NCBI RefSeq assembly: GCF_021245735.1 | Contig: NZ_JAJISB010000020.1 | Location: 62,001-126,000 of the forward strand | Length of the DNA: 64,000 nt | Direction: 5' to 3' | From: Brevibacillus daliensis | Lineage (GTDB): Bacteria > Bacillota > Bacilli > Brevibacillales > Brevibacillaceae | Shown: positions 51,850 through 63,038 of the stretch, piece by piece | Numbering within the stretch: position 1 is the first letter of the stretch | Layout of the letters: every line of letters begins with the position of its first letter | The notes under the pieces: generated by a model | The model's database searches: none | The model's input: the letters and a program-made list of their open reading frames with translations, nothing else | What the model was told of the DNA's origin: nothing | Position numbers and translations under genes: made by a program

Positions 51850-52326
51850 ATGTATATATTCTACATAATCGCACTCGCGGTGGTTGCTTTGGACCAGTGG
51901 ACGAAGCATCTCGTGGTGAAATATATGGAATTGGGAGAGTCAATCCCATTATGGGAGAATGTATTTCATTTGACTTCGCATCGTAATCGCGGAGCAGCTT
52001 TTGGAATGTTGGAAGATCGACGCTTATTTTTTATCATTATTACACTTGTAGTCGTTGTGGGAATTGTATATACCTTATTCAAGCACGGAAAAGGAAACCT
52101 GCGTCTCTCTCTCGCTTTATCATTCATATTGGGTGGGGCAATCGGGAACTTTATTGATCGCCTTATCAGTGGTGAAGTAGTAGATTTTTTACATGCCGTT
52201 ATTATTAATTTCCCAATCTTTAATGTAGCTGATATGGCGATTACGGTAGGGGTAGGCATTATGCTTATAGATATCTTGCTTGATTCACGGAAGTCAGCAC
52301 ATGCGACGGATGCGACAGATAAGTAA
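51850..52326 (+). CDS. lspA: Lipoprotein signal peptidase (signal peptidase II)
   Basis: LspA cleaves the signal peptide of prolipoproteins after lipid addition. The 158-residue protein has four membrane segments and the family blocks LDQWTKHLVV (about 14-23), SHRNRGAAFGML (about 44-55), GGAIGNFIDRL (catalytic Asp, about 99-109) and FPIFNVADMAI (second catalytic Asp, about 125-135). ATG 51850 follows AAGAGGAGG by 6 nt; an upstream ATG at 51832 would lie before the ribosome-binding site. Confidence 0.96.
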   Translation: MYIFYIIALAVVALDQWTKHLVVKYMELGESIPLWENVFHLTSHRNRGAAFGMLEDRRLFFIIITLVVVVGIVYTLFKHGKGNLRLSLALSFILGGAIGNFIDRLISGEVVDFLHAVIINFPIFNVADMAITVGVGIMLIDILLDSRKSAHATDATDK

Positions 52327-52372
52327 GAATCATACTAGAAACAGAATCGATTACTAGGAGTATACTAATCAA

Positions 52373-53299
52373 ATGACAGAACAAACCTTTGAACGATACG
52401 ATTGGACCGTAGAGAAAACGGATGCAGGAGAACGCATCGATAAATTTATTGTTTGTAAGGAGCAAGAATGGTCGAGATCCCAGATCCAGGCATGGGTAAA
52501 AGAGGGACGAGTTACCGTAAATGAAACTCCAGTGAAAAACAATTATAAAGTGCAAGAGGATGATGAGATCAGCTTGCGCGTACCTCCACTAAAAGAGATG
52601 ACGATTTTACCAGAAGAGATGGATCTCGATATCGTCTATGAAGACTCTGATGTAGTCGTAGTGAATAAACAGCGAGGTTTAGTCGTACATCCAGCTCCAG
52701 GTCATTACAGTGGAACCCTCGTAAACGGGCTTCTTGCACACTGCAAGGATCTTTCTGGAATCAACGGAGTCATGCGTCCAGGAATTGTGCATCGTATTGA
52801 TAAGGATACGTCAGGACTTTTGATGATTGCTAAAAACGATAAGGCACATGCTGGTCTTGCTGCTCAATTGAAGGAACACACGGTAAACCGTAAATATGTT
52901 GCTTTGGTACATGAGGAAATTCCCCATGAAATGGGTACGATTGATGCTCCAATTGGACGCGATCCGAAAAATCGTCAGCAGATGGCTGTTGTATTTGAAA
53001 ATAGTAAGCCTGCCGTCACTCATTTTATTGTGATGGAGCGTTTTAAGGATTTTACTTTAGTTGAATTGAAATTGGAAACAGGACGTACGCATCAGATCAG
53101 GGTACACATGAAATATATTGGATATCCACTTGCTGGCGATCCGAAATATGGTCCGAAAAACACACTGGAATTGGATGGACAAGCTCTTCATGCGAAGTTA
53201 CTTGGGTTTACCCATCCACGAACAGGGGAGTATATGGAATTCGAGGCTCCAATGCCGAAAGAGCTAGAGGATGCCATTCAATTTTTACGTCATCAATAG
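52373..53299 (+). CDS. RluA/RluD family pseudouridine synthase (YlyB)
   Basis: This 308-residue enzyme makes pseudouridine in RNA, most likely 23S rRNA. It has an S4 domain at the N-terminus (RIDKFIVCKEQEWSRSQIQAWVKEGRVTVNE), then the RluA core with GLVVHPAPGH, the catalytic aspartate in HRIDKDTSGLL (about 141-151), and LETGRTHQIRVH. It holds the ylyB position between lspA and pyrR as in B. subtilis. No strong ribosome-binding site is seen; ATAC TAGGAG lies about 11 nt before ATG 52373. Confidence 0.94.
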   Translation: MTEQTFERYDWTVEKTDAGERIDKFIVCKEQEWSRSQIQAWVKEGRVTVNETPVKNNYKVQEDDEISLRVPPLKEMTILPEEMDLDIVYEDSDVVVVNKQRGLVVHPAPGHYSGTLVNGLLAHCKDLSGINGVMRPGIVHRIDKDTSGLLMIAKNDKAHAGLAAQLKEHTVNRKYVALVHEEIPHEMGTIDAPIGRDPKNRQQMAVVFENSKPAVTHFIVMERFKDFTLVELKLETGRTHQIRVHMKYIGYPLAGDPKYGPKNTLELDGQALHAKLLGFTHPRTGEYMEFEAPMPKELEDAIQFLRHQ

Positions 53300-53327
53300 T
53301 TATACAGTCGAGTAAGGCATTGACAGG

Positions 53328-53356
53328 TTGACATTTTTAAATAGCTATGTCATAAT
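53328..53356 (+). promoter_or_regulatory. Sigma-A promoter of the pyr operon
   Basis: A perfect TTGACA at 53328-53333, a 17-bp spacer and CATAAT at 53351-53356. It starts about 30 nt before the first PyrR-binding loop. Confidence 0.85.
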
Positions 53357-53384
53357 CTCTAACAGATACTAAAGGAAACCTTTA

Positions 53385-53505
53385 AATCCAGTCCCGTGAG
53401 GCTGGCAAGGACTACGGTGAATAACAGAAGAACTATGAGAAGAGACCATTCTCTATTTTTCTGTGCGCACGAAGCTTCTTGTCAACCTGACAAGAAGCTT
53501 TTTTC
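53385..53505 (+). promoter_or_regulatory. PyrR-binding attenuator 1, before pyrR
   Basis: ATCCAGTCCCGTGAGGCTGG and CAAGG (53386-53410) form the conserved PyrR-binding hairpin. A terminator follows, GAAGCTTCTTGTCA (about 53471-53484) with TGACAAGAAGC and T6 to 53504. UMP-bound PyrR holds the anti-antiterminator and lets the terminator form. Confidence 0.9.
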
Positions 53506-53543
53506 GTCTTAAGTCAGGGGGGCTTAGGTTCCAATCAGTCTAG

Positions 53544-54110
<567 letters not shown>

Positions 54111-54125
54111 CATATTGCCTCTTTA

Positions 54126-54231
54126 AGGCTAATCCCGTGAGGTTAGCAAGGGGAACGTTCTCTTTTTCAAAGTGCATGCGTGCGCTATCGGAAAAGAACT
54201 ACCTCTTTGTGTACTCACAAAGAGGTTTTTT
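54126..54231 (+). promoter_or_regulatory. PyrR-binding attenuator 2, pyrR-uraA
   Basis: GGCTAATCCCGTGAGGTTAG then CAAGGGG (54128-54153) is the PyrR-binding loop. The terminator is ACCTCTTTGTG (54201-54211) and CACAAAGAGGT (54216-54226) with a run of T. Confidence 0.9.
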
Positions 54232-54295
54232 GTTTCATTAGGCTAAATCAGCATCAAAAATTATATTGAAAACGGAAAAGAAAGCAGGGAAAAAG

Positions 54296-55660
54296 ATGAA
54301 GCAAAAAGATTTCATTGATGTACACGAGACACCGGAGTTAGGACGATTACTCCCTCTTAGTCTTCAGCACTTATTCGCCATGTTTGGCTCAACAGTTTTA
54401 GTACCAATTCTTACAGGTCTTGATATAGCTGCTGCCCTTATCGCAAGCGGACTTGGAACTCTTATTTTCATGTTCATCACAAAAGGGAAAATACCTAACT
54501 ATCTAGGTTCATCTTTCGCCTTTATTGGCCCGATCATCACAGTAACAGCAGCTTATGGACAAGGAGTTGCACTGCTTGGCTGTTTCCTCTCCGGTCTGGT
54601 TTACGTAGCTGTAGCTGCATTGGTTAAGAAATTTGGAGTAGGTTGGTTAGATCGCTTACTTCCACCGGTTGTGATAGCATCCATTATCGTCGTAATTGGC
54701 TTAAGCTTAGCAGGAGTAGCAGTTGAAATGGCTTCCCAAGTTACGGTTGATGGTGCAAAGGTAATCTCCCTTACTTCCATTGAAATCTCGTTAGTGACCT
54801 TGTTGGTAACAGTTTTGGCAGCAGTTATGCTTCGCGGATTCTTCGCTCTTATTCCAATCCTAATCGGAATTGTAGTGGGTTATGGATATACAGCACTTCG
54901 TTTCCCTGATTTGATTAACTGGGCATCTATTGCAGATGCACCATTTATCATCGGTTTCCAAGAAATGTTTACGAATCATTTACATGTAGGACTAGTTACC
55001 TCAGCAATGATGGACCCAAGCGCTTGGCTCTCAGCGTTAATCATCGCTCCAATTGCTTTTGTTTCACTAACTGAGCACTTGGGACACTTACTGGTAACAG
55101 GAAAAATTATGAACCGTGACTTGATGAAAGATCCTGGTTTGCACCGCAGTTTGTTAGGTGACGGGATAGCCACTTCAGTAGCAGCTTTCATCGGTGGGCC
55201 CCCAGTTACAACGTATGGAGAAAACATGGGTGTTCTGGCAATCACACGGGTATACAGCCGTAACGTAATCGCACTAGCAGCGGTGTTTGCCATCGTGTTC
55301 AGCTTCTTCGGCAAAGTAAGTGCCTTCTTGATGTCAATCCCAACACCGGTCCTTGGTGGTGTATCGATTGTACTCTTTGGAATTATTGCATCCCAAGGTT
55401 TCCGCATGTATGTAGAAAACAAAGTAGACTTCTCTAACAAACGCAACATGATCATTGCCGCGGCAATCCTGGTTACAGGGATTGGCGGGTACAAAATTAG
55501 CTTCCAAGACGTGAGCTTCTGGCAAGGTTTCCTTTCTAACTTGACGATTGATAACGTAGCATTCTCAACGTTTATCGGTATCTTCTTGCACGCCATCCTA
55601 CCTGGCAAGGAATCAGCCAAGGGTGAGGTAGGCAAGGAATGTGAAGAAGTGGTAGCCTAG
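54296..55660 (+). CDS. uraA: Uracil permease
   Basis: This 454-residue nucleobase-cation symporter (NCS2) takes up uracil. It has 14 membrane segments and the family motifs LSLQHLFAMFGSTVLVPILTG (about 24-44), IPNYLGSSFAFIGPI, SLTEHLGHLLVTGKI (about 261-275) and GGPPVTTYGENMGVLAITRVYSR (about 303-325). In the B. subtilis pyr operon this gene is pyrP. I chose ATG 54296, because no ribosome-binding site serves the earlier TTG 54266 and AGGG lies before the ATG. Confidence 0.94.
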   Translation: MKQKDFIDVHETPELGRLLPLSLQHLFAMFGSTVLVPILTGLDIAAALIASGLGTLIFMFITKGKIPNYLGSSFAFIGPIITVTAAYGQGVALLGCFLSGLVYVAVAALVKKFGVGWLDRLLPPVVIASIIVVIGLSLAGVAVEMASQVTVDGAKVISLTSIEISLVTLLVTVLAAVMLRGFFALIPILIGIVVGYGYTALRFPDLINWASIADAPFIIGFQEMFTNHLHVGLVTSAMMDPSAWLSALIIAPIAFVSLTEHLGHLLVTGKIMNRDLMKDPGLHRSLLGDGIATSVAAFIGGPPVTTYGENMGVLAITRVYSRNVIALAAVFAIVFSFFGKVSAFLMSIPTPVLGGVSIVLFGIIASQGFRMYVENKVDFSNKRNMIIAAAILVTGIGGYKISFQDVSFWQGFLSNLTIDNVAFSTFIGIFLHAILPGKESAKGEVGKECEEVVA

Positions 55661-55743
55661 GCTGACCACTTTTTCTTCCGAGAAGAGAAACAGCAGGCTA
55701 GGATGCGTACATTCTTTGATGAAAATAGGAGGAGTTGATCTCT

Positions 55744-56700
55744 ATGAAACATTTACTGGGTACAAAGGACTTGAATAAAAAACAGATGGAAGCCATTCTA
55801 GGGGGCGCTCAATACTGGGCAGAACATCCAAAGAAACAAAGCGATCTGCTCTACGGTAGATTCATCGCAAATCTGTTTTTTGAAGCAAGTACACGCACTC
55901 GTTTTTCGTTCGAAGTGGCAGAGAAACGGTTAGGTGCTCATGTTCTGAATTTCAGTGAGACGGACTCATCCACAAAAAAAGGCGAAACCATCTATGATAC
56001 ATTGCGGACGCTTGAATCGATGGGAGTAGAAACTGCGGTTATTCGTACAGGTTATGATGGATTGTTTAAAGAGCTTATAGCGCAAAAAAATCTGCAGATG
56101 AATCTGGTAAACGCAGGGGAAGGGACAATGGAACATCCGACGCAATGTCTTTTGGATATGCTGACAATGCAGCAACAGTTTGGTGGACTACAAGGATTAA
56201 AAGTAGCGATTATCGGTGATTTGCGCCACAGTCGAGTATGCAGCTCACATTTGCATGCATTACCAAAAATGGGCGCAGAAATAATGATTGCAGGACCAGC
56301 CACATTTATGTGTGAAAAGGATACCTTACCAAATGGAGTACACATGGTTGAGATGGATGAGGCAATTACCACTGCGGATGTAGTCATGATGCTTCGTGTT
56401 CAGCTAGAGCGACACTCCGGCATGCTTTTCCCATCAAGAGAAGAGTATCACAAACAGTTTGGACTCACCTTAGAAAGAGCAACGATGATGAAGAAGAATG
56501 CAATTATCATGCATCCAGCTCCTTTTAACCGAGGGGTTGAAATAGACGGAAAACTAGTAGAGTCGAAGCAATCTGTCATCTTCCCACAAGTAGCGAATGG
56601 AGTAGCGGTTCGTATGGCAGTGCTTGAGGGAGTCATGACAGGTGAGATGATAGGGGGAGCTAATCAATGGGAACCATCCTTAAAAATGGCAAATTGCTAA
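55744..56700 (+). CDS. pyrB: Aspartate carbamoyltransferase catalytic subunit
   Basis: PyrB joins carbamoyl phosphate and aspartate. The 318-residue protein has FFEASTRTRFSFEVAEKRLG (about 41-60, with the STRTR phosphate-binding motif), the HPTQCLLDMLTM segment, and MHPAPFNRGVEI near the end. ATG 55744 follows GGAGGAG by 9 nt; TTG 55735 is too near. The end overlaps the start of pyrC by 34 nt. There is no PyrR-binding loop in front, unlike B. subtilis. Confidence 0.97.
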   Translation: MKHLLGTKDLNKKQMEAILGGAQYWAEHPKKQSDLLYGRFIANLFFEASTRTRFSFEVAEKRLGAHVLNFSETDSSTKKGETIYDTLRTLESMGVETAVIRTGYDGLFKELIAQKNLQMNLVNAGEGTMEHPTQCLLDMLTMQQQFGGLQGLKVAIIGDLRHSRVCSSHLHALPKMGAEIMIAGPATFMCEKDTLPNGVHMVEMDEAITTADVVMMLRVQLERHSGMLFPSREEYHKQFGLTLERATMMKKNAIIMHPAPFNRGVEIDGKLVESKQSVIFPQVANGVAVRMAVLEGVMTGEMIGGANQWEPSLKMANC

Positions 56701-57950
56701 ACGAACAAGGTGAGCTAGAAAGCAAAGACCTACTAATCATAGATGGCAAAATCACAACGATAGATGTAACGATAAAAAATGATGCGGGGCACGAAGAGAT
56801 TGAACTAGCAGGTAAACTGGTTGCTCCAGGATTGATCGATGTCCATGTTCATTTTCGCGAGCCTGGTTTCGAGGCAAAAGAAACGATTGAAACAGGGGCA
56901 AAGGCAGCTGTGGCAGGTGGTTACACGACGGTATCCTGCATGCCTAACACGCGCCCAGTCATTGATACACCTGAAACAGTAACGTTTGTAGTTGATAAAG
57001 CGAAGGAAGCAGGGCTTGCAAGAGTATTGCCTTATGCTTCGATCACAGTAAGAGAATTGGGAAGAGAACTAACTGATTTTGCAGCTCTGAAGGAAGCAGG
57101 GGCATTTGCTCTGACAGATGACGGTGTTGGCGTGCAAGGAGCAGGCATGATGAAAGAGGCAATGAAGAGAGCGAAGGAACTGGACATCTCAATCGTAGCC
57201 CACTGTGAAGAGAACGATCTATTGCCACCTGGTGCAGCACTGCACGATGGTGTCAAAGCTGCCAAACATGGATTGCCAGGAATTCCGTCTGAATCTGAAT
57301 CCATTCATGTAGGTAGAGATATTTTGTTGGCAGAAGCGACAGGGGTTCACTACCACGTATGTCATATCAGCGCAAAAGAATCTGTTCGTCTGGTAAGGGA
57401 CGGTAAGCGTGCAGGGGTGAATGTATCGGCTGAAGTTACGCCCCATCATCTGCTACTTTGCGACGAGGACATTCCTGACAGCTTAGATGCAAACTGGAAA
57501 ATGAATCCGCCGCTCCGTTCAAAAGCTGATCGTGAAGCGCTCATCGAAGGACTGAAAAGCGGAAGCATCGATATTATCGCAACCGACCACGCTCCACATA
57601 CAGAAGAAGAAAAGGCAAAAGAATTAGCACGTGCACCATTCGGAATTGTTGGATTAGAAACAGCATTCCCGTTACTTTATACACATTTGGTAGAAAAAGG
57701 TGTGCTAACCCTTTCTGAACTCGTAGATAAAATGGCTACGAAACCAGCAGAACTTTTTAACCTGCCATATGGCAAGCTGGCAGTGGGAGAGATTGCTGAC
57801 CTGGCAGTTTTTGATCTGGAAACGGAAAGAGCAATTGATCCTGAGCAATTTGAGAGTAAAGGAAAGAACACTCCGTTTGCAGGCTGGACTTGCAAAGGAT
57901 GGAATGTACTCACAATGGTAGAGGGTAAGATCGTATATCAGAGAGCTTAA
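56667..57950 (+). CDS. pyrC: Dihydroorotase
   Basis: PyrC closes carbamoyl aspartate to dihydroorotate. The 427-residue type I protein has the zinc motif DVHVHFREPG (about 58-67), MPNTRPVID, EVTPHHLLLCDE (about 258-269), ATDHAPHTEEEK (about 308-319, catalytic Asp) and GIVGLETAFPL. ATG 56667 lies inside pyrB with GGGGGAGC before it, so the genes are translationally coupled. Confidence 0.97.
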   Translation: MGTILKNGKLLNEQGELESKDLLIIDGKITTIDVTIKNDAGHEEIELAGKLVAPGLIDVHVHFREPGFEAKETIETGAKAAVAGGYTTVSCMPNTRPVIDTPETVTFVVDKAKEAGLARVLPYASITVRELGRELTDFAALKEAGAFALTDDGVGVQGAGMMKEAMKRAKELDISIVAHCEENDLLPPGAALHDGVKAAKHGLPGIPSESESIHVGRDILLAEATGVHYHVCHISAKESVRLVRDGKRAGVNVSAEVTPHHLLLCDEDIPDSLDANWKMNPPLRSKADREALIEGLKSGSIDIIATDHAPHTEEEKAKELARAPFGIVGLETAFPLLYTHLVEKGVLTLSELVDKMATKPAELFNLPYGKLAVGEIADLAVFDLETERAIDPEQFESKGKNTPFAGWTCKGWNVLTMVEGKIVYQRA

Positions 57951-57969
57951 ATAAGGGGGAGACATAGGT

Positions 57970-59067
57970 ATGAAAGCACGGTTGATACTAGAAGACGGTA
58001 CGGTTTGTGTTGGAAAAGCGATGGGTGCCACGAGCGAAGCCATTGGCGAAGTGGTATTTAATACAGGACTAACAGGTTATCAGGAGGTTCTTTCCGATCC
58101 GTCCTATTGCGGTCAAATCGTGGTAATGACATATCCCCTGATCGGTAATTACGGGATTAACCGAGATGATTTTGAAGCGGTTCGTCCATTTATTCATGGC
58201 TTTGTCGTAAGAGAGCATTGCGATCTGCCAAGCAACTGGCGTTCTACGCAGACACTTGATGATTTACTGAAATCATACGAAATCCCTGGGATCTCAGGTG
58301 TAGATACTCGCATGCTAACTCGTAAAATACGTCATCACGGCACGCTTCGTGGCATCATTACAACGAGTAGTGAACCAGCCGAAAATCTGATTGAGAAACT
58401 AAATAAAACGACGTTAATGACTGATCAAGTATCCCGTGTATCTACAAAAAGTATGTTTTCCAGTCCGGGAAATGGAGATCGAGTTGTGCTGGTTGACTTT
58501 GGTTCCAAGCACGGCATCATGCGTGATCTATCCAAACGTGGCTGCGACATCATGGTAGTGCCACATAACGTAACAGCGGATGAAATCAGAAGACTACAGC
58601 CAGATGGAATCTTGTTGTCAAACGGACCTGGAGACCCAAAAGATGTACCGTATGCAATTGATATGATTAAAGACATTTTAGGAGAATATCCATTGTTTGG
58701 TATTTGCCTGGGACACCAGCTTTTTGCTCTAGCTAGTGGTGCGGATACAGAGAAAATGAAGTTTGGCCACCGTGGGGGTAACCATCCAGTAAAAGAATTT
58801 CATACAGGTAGAACGTACATCACTTCACAAAACCACGGCTATGCGGTAAAAGAAGATTCTATTGCAGGTACAGATCTTGAAGTAACGCATATCGCCTTAA
58901 ATGATGGAACAATTGAAGGACTCTCCAACGAGTCCAAGCAAGCATTTTCCGTACAGTATCATCCGGAAGCGGCACCTGGACCGTACGATTCAGGTTATTT
59001 ATTCGACCAATTTCTAGCATTGATGAAACAGTCCAAGGAGGAGAAATGGTATGCCAAAAATAGATAA
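57970..59067 (+). CDS. carA: Carbamoyl phosphate synthase small subunit
   Basis: CarA (PyrAA) releases ammonia from glutamine for CarB. The 365-residue protein begins [19 protein letters not shown], has an N-terminal CPSase domain and a class I glutamine amidotransferase domain with [12 protein letters not shown] (nucleophile Cys, about 241-252), [10 protein letters not shown], and [13 protein letters not shown] (His and Glu of the triad). ATG 57970 follows AAGGGGGAGAC. It overlaps carB by 17 nt. Confidence 0.97.
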   Translation: MKARLILEDGTVCVGKAMGATSEAIGEVVFNTGLTGYQEVLSDPSYCGQIVVMTYPLIGNYGINRDDFEAVRPFIHGFVVREHCDLPSNWRSTQTLDDLLKSYEIPGISGVDTRMLTRKIRHHGTLRGIITTSSEPAENLIEKLNKTTLMTDQVSRVSTKSMFSSPGNGDRVVLVDFGSKHGIMRDLSKRGCDIMVVPHNVTADEIRRLQPDGILLSNGPGDPKDVPYAIDMIKDILGEYPLFGICLGHQLFALASGADTEKMKFGHRGGNHPVKEFHTGRTYITSQNHGYAVKEDSIAGTDLEVTHIALNDGTIEGLSNESKQAFSVQYHPEAAPGPYDSGYLFDQFLALMKQSKEEKWYAKNR

Positions 59068-62000
59068 TCTGAAAAAAATTCTGGTGATTGGCTCAGGCCC
59101 AATCGTAATCGGGCAGGCAGCAGAATTTGACTACGCAGGTACGCAAGCATGTGAAGCATTAAAAGAAGAGGGCATGGAGGTTATCCTGATTAACTCCAAT
59201 CCTGCCACAATCATGACTGATACGAATATGGCAGATAAAGTATATATTGAACCAATTACCCCAGAATTTGTTGCACGTGTCATTCGTAAAGAAAAACCAG
59301 ACGGACTATTGCCAACACTAGGCGGTCAGACAGGTCTTAATATGGCGGTAGCCTTGGCAGAACAAGGTGTGTTGGAAGAAGAGAATGTAAAGCTTCTAGG
59401 TACGAAGTTGTCTTCCATTAAACAGGCTGAGGATCGTGACTTGTTCCGGTCCCTGATGCAAGAATTAAATGAACCAGTACCAGATTCCGTTATTGTAAGC
59501 GCGATTGAGGAAGCTGTTGATTTTGCCAATGAGATTGGCTATCCGATTATTGTGCGTCCAGCCTATACACTGGGTGGTACAGGTGGCGGAATTTGTGAGG
59601 ATGAGGTAACACTAAGAGAAATCGTAACAAGTGGTTTAAAATACTCTCCGATTACACAATGTCTGATTGAGAAAAGCATCGCGGGTATGAAGGAAGTAGA
59701 ATATGAAGTAATGCGTGATGCAAACGACAACTGCATCGTGGTATGTAACATGGAAAACGTTGATCCGGTTGGGGTGCACACAGGTGACTCAATCGTAGTA
59801 GCACCAAGCCAAACATTATCTGATCGTGAATATCAAATGCTGCGTACTTCTGCACTTAACATCATTCGTGCATTAGGTATCGAGGGTGGATGTAACGTAC
59901 AGTATGCCCTTGACCCAGTCAGCTTTCAATACTACGTCATTGAAGTAAATCCACGTGTGAGCCGCTCTTCTGCACTTGCTTCCAAGGCGACAGGTTATCC
60001 GATTGCCAAAATGGCTGCCAAGATTGCAATTGGCTACACGCTAGATGAATTGAAAAACCCGGTAACGGGTCAAACATACGCTTGCTTTGAACCAACTCTT
60101 GACTATGTGGTTAGCAAAATTCCACGCTGGCCTTTTGATAAATTCCAATCTGCCAATCGTCGTCTGGGAACCCAAATGAAAGCGACGGGTGAAGTAATGG
60201 CGATCGGCAGAAGCTTTGAAGAATCGATGATGAAAGCAATTCGTTCACTGGAAGTAGGCGCTTATCATATCGAGATTCCTGAAGCAAAAGAACTAACAGA
60301 TGAAGAATTGGAACACCGCTTGGTACAGGCGGATGACGAGAGACTTTTCCTACTAGCAGAGGCACTTCGTCGAGGCTATCACATTACTCGCTTGCATCAG
60401 CTAACCAAGATCGACCTTTTCTTCCTAAATAAATTTAATAATATCGTTTCTTATGAACAGGAGCTTGCAAAAGCAGGTTTGACTCAGGAAGCTCTGTTTG
60501 ATGCAAAGCGTCTAGGATTTACTGACCGTAAGATTGCAGAGCTAACCAGCCAAAAGGAAGAAGAAATTTACCAATTGCGTAATGGGTGGGGCATCAAGCC
60601 GGTTTACAAAATGGTCGATACATGTGCAGCAGAATTTGAAGCACAAACGCCATATTACTACTCCACCTATGAGGTTGAAAATGAGTTCATTGAAACGAAT
60701 AAAAAACGCGTCATCGTATTAGGTTCAGGTCCAATCCGCATCGGTCAAGGTATCGAGTTTGACTACTCAACCGTACATGCTGTATGGGCGTTAAGAGAAG
60801 CTGGATACGAAGCAATTATTATCAATAACAATCCAGAAACGGTATCGACGGATTTCAATACATCAGATCGACTCTACTTCGAGCCGCTTTATCTTGAGGA
60901 CGTCATGCACATCATTGACCAAGAGAAGCCAGAAGGAGTTATCGTACAGTTTGGTGGGCAGACAGCAATTAATCTGGCTGATAAACTCTCCCAGCGTGGT
61001 GTGAAAATCCTGGGAACGAGCCTTGACGATATTGATGCAGCAGAGAATAGAGAAAAATTCGAAGCATTGCTTCGTGGATTAGATATGGCACAACCACCAG
61101 GTAAAACAGTAACCTCGGTTGAAGAAGCGGTTGTTGTGGCAGAACATCTTGGATTTCCGGTGTTGGTACGTCCCTCCTACGTACTGGGCGGTCGCGCCAT
61201 GGAGATTGTCTACAATGAAGAAGAGCTTCGTGAGTACATGGTAAAAGCAGTTAAAGTAAATCCGAATCATCCTGTCCTGATTGACCGTTATATGCAAGGG
61301 ATCGAAGCAGAAGTGGATGCCATCTGTGATGGGGAAAACGTCTTGATTCCAGGAATTATGGAGCATATCGAGCGTGCGGGTGTCCACTCAGGTGACTCCA
61401 TTGCCGTATATCCACCACAATCCTTATCCGAAGAAGTTAAGGCTGAGATCATAGAGATGACAACGCAACTGGCACGTGCCTTAACTATCAAAGGACTGAT
61501 TAACATCCAGTTCGTCATTTTCCAAGGCAAACCGTATGTGATTGAGGTAAACCCTCGTAGTTCACGTACCGTACCGTTCCTGTCTAAAGTAACAGGAATT
61601 CCAATGGCGAACATTGCAACAAAGGCAATTCTTAATTATTCCATACCAGATCAAGGCTTTACACCAGGATATCACCCTGAAGAAGAAATGGTATCCGTCA
61701 AGGTTCCGGTCTTCTCTTTCACGAAACTACGCCGTGTTGATATCACACTCGGACCTGAGATGAAATCAACTGGTGAAGTAATGGGACGTGAATCTACTTT
61801 GGCAAAAGCGCTGTATAAAGGCTTGATTGCAGCAGGAATGAACATTCCTACCAAAGGAACGCTTTTAACTACCATCGCTGATAAAGATAAGGAAGAGGCA
61901 TTAGGAATCATCAAGCGATTCAAGCAATTGGGCTTTAAACTGATGGCTACTGATGGGACAGCAGAGTACCTGGAGAAAGCAGGGCTTACTGTTAGCCGAG

Positions 62001-62263
62001 TACAAAAACTGTCAGAAGGTACACCTAATCTGTTAGATGAAATTCGTACAGGGCAGGTTCATCTGGTGTTAAATACATTAACCAAAGGAAAAACGCCACA
62101 GCGAGATGGATTCCGTATCCGTCGTGAAGCGGTCGAGAACGGAGCGGTTTGTCTGACATCCCTAGATACAGCAAGCGCATTGTTGCACGTACTTGAAACA
62201 ATAACATTCTCCACAGAAGCGATGCCTACACAGCGAACTGGCAAAGAACTGGTAATTAGGTAA
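59051..62263 (+). CDS. carB: Carbamoyl phosphate synthase large subunit
   Basis: CarB (PyrAB) makes carbamoyl phosphate from bicarbonate, ammonia and two ATP. The 1070-residue protein has the two homologous ATP-grasp halves: the first begins [26 protein letters not shown], the second at [26 protein letters not shown] (about 554), with [20 protein letters not shown] and [20 protein letters not shown]. The C-terminal allosteric (MGS-like) domain starts near [20 protein letters not shown] 59051 follows AAGGAGGAG within carA. Confidence 0.98.
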   Translation: MPKIDNLKKILVIGSGPIVIGQAAEFDYAGTQACEALKEEGMEVILINSNPATIMTDTNMADKVYIEPITPEFVARVIRKEKPDGLLPTLGGQTGLNMAVALAEQGVLEEENVKLLGTKLSSIKQAEDRDLFRSLMQELNEPVPDSVIVSAIEEAVDFANEIGYPIIVRPAYTLGGTGGGICEDEVTLREIVTSGLKYSPITQCLIEKSIAGMKEVEYEVMRDANDNCIVVCNMENVDPVGVHTGDSIVVAPSQTLSDREYQMLRTSALNIIRALGIEGGCNVQYALDPVSFQYYVIEVNPRVSRSSALASKATGYPIAKMAAKIAIGYTLDELKNPVTGQTYACFEPTLDYVVSKIPRWPFDKFQSANRRLGTQMKATGEVMAIGRSFEESMMKAIRSLEVGAYHIEIPEAKELTDEELEHRLVQADDERLFLLAEALRRGYHITRLHQLTKIDLFFLNKFNNIVSYEQELAKAGLTQEALFDAKRLGFTDRKIAELTSQKEEEIYQLRNGWGIKPVYKMVDTCAAEFEAQTPYYYSTYEVENEFIETNKKRVIVLGSGPIRIGQGIEFDYSTVHAVWALREAGYEAIIINNNPETVSTDFNTSDRLYFEPLYLEDVMHIIDQEKPEGVIVQFGGQTAINLADKLSQRGVKILGTSLDDIDAAENREKFEALLRGLDMAQPPGKTVTSVEEAVVVAEHLGFPVLVRPSYVLGGRAMEIVYNEEELREYMVKAVKVNPNHPVLIDRYMQGIEAEVDAICDGENVLIPGIMEHIERAGVHSGDSIAVYPPQSLSEEVKAEIIEMTTQLARALTIKGLINIQFVIFQGKPYVIEVNPRSSRTVPFLSKVTGIPMANIATKAILNYSIPDQGFTPGYHPEEEMVSVKVPVFSFTKLRRVDITLGPEMKSTGEVMGRESTLAKALYKGLIAAGMNIPTKGTLLTTIADKDKEEALGIIKRFKQLGFKLMATDGTAEYLEKAGLTVSRVQKLSEGTPNLLDEIRTGQVHLVLNTLTKGKTPQRDGFRIRREAVENGAVCLTSLDTASALLHVLETITFSTEAMPTQRTGKELVIR

Positions 62264-62294
62264 GGAATAAGAGATAAATAAGGGGAGAACGTGG

Positions 62295-63038
62295 ATGGTC
62301 CATTCAGTAAATAATGAGAGAGCGTGGGATGAGCAAATCATCCTCGCTCTCGACTATCAGGATAAAGCAGAAGTAATCGAGTGTCTCAATAAATTAGATG
62401 GACAGGTTCGTTATGTAAAAGTAGGCATGGAGTTGTGTTATGCCGAAGGTCCAGGAATCGTAGCCTATTTAAAAGAACAAGGCTTACAGGTATTCGTCGA
62501 TCTGAAGGTGCACGATATTCCTAATACAGCAAAAGGCGCAATGATGAGCTTGGCAAAACACGGAGCTGATATGGTTAATCTGCATGTAGCAGGAGGAGTA
62601 GCCATGATGGAAGCAGCACGTGAAGGTCTGGAACAAGGAACACCTGCGGGAGAAGAATCTCCACTCTTAATTGGGGTTACGATGCTGACAAGTACGAGTC
62701 AACAAACCATGAATGAACAAATTCTTATTACAGGTAGTATGGAAGAGACAGTGGCCACCTATGCCCGACTTGCAAAAAAAGCAGGCATGGATGGAGTAGT
62801 TGCTTCGCCGCTTGAAGTGCCTGCCATCAAACAAGTAGCTGGTTCAACATTTATCACGGTTACACCAGGAATTCGCACTCTAGGATCAAGTAAAGGTGAT
62901 CAGACTCGGATTACGACACCCGAAAAAGCATTCGAACGAGGGGCGGATTATATCGTGATTGGTCGTTCGATTACGCAAGCTCCAAATCCAGCAGAGGCTT
63001 GGGCGAACATGATTACTATCTTGAAGGAGGGCAAATAG
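62295..63038 (+). CDS. pyrF: Orotidine 5'-phosphate decarboxylase
   Basis: PyrF decarboxylates OMP to UMP. The 247-residue barrel has LALDYQDKAEVIECL, YVKVGMELCYAEGPGIV, the active-site motif FVDLKVHDIPNTAKGA (Asp-Lys-Asp, about 67-82), VASPLEVPAIK, and VTPGIRTLGSSKGDQTRITTP with GADYIVIGRSIT (phosphate binding). ATG 62295 follows AAGGGGAGAACG. It comes 31 nt after carB, where B. subtilis has pyrK and pyrD. Confidence 0.97.
   Translation: MVHSVNNERAWDEQIILALDYQDKAEVIECLNKLDGQVRYVKVGMELCYAEGPGIVAYLKEQGLQVFVDLKVHDIPNTAKGAMMSLAKHGADMVNLHVAGGVAMMEAAREGLEQGTPAGEESPLLIGVTMLTSTSQQTMNEQILITGSMEETVATYARLAKKAGMDGVVASPLEVPAIKQVAGSTFITVTPGIRTLGSSKGDQTRITTPEKAFERGADYIVIGRSITQAPNPAEAWANMITILKEGK

Noticed and set aside
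54976-55635. 219-codon open frame opposite uraA
   Set aside because: Antisense shadow of the uracil permease; composition mirrors the membrane protein and there is no start signal.
55661-55743. Third PyrR attenuator before pyrB
   Set aside because: No PyrR-loop consensus and no terminator hairpin in this short gap.
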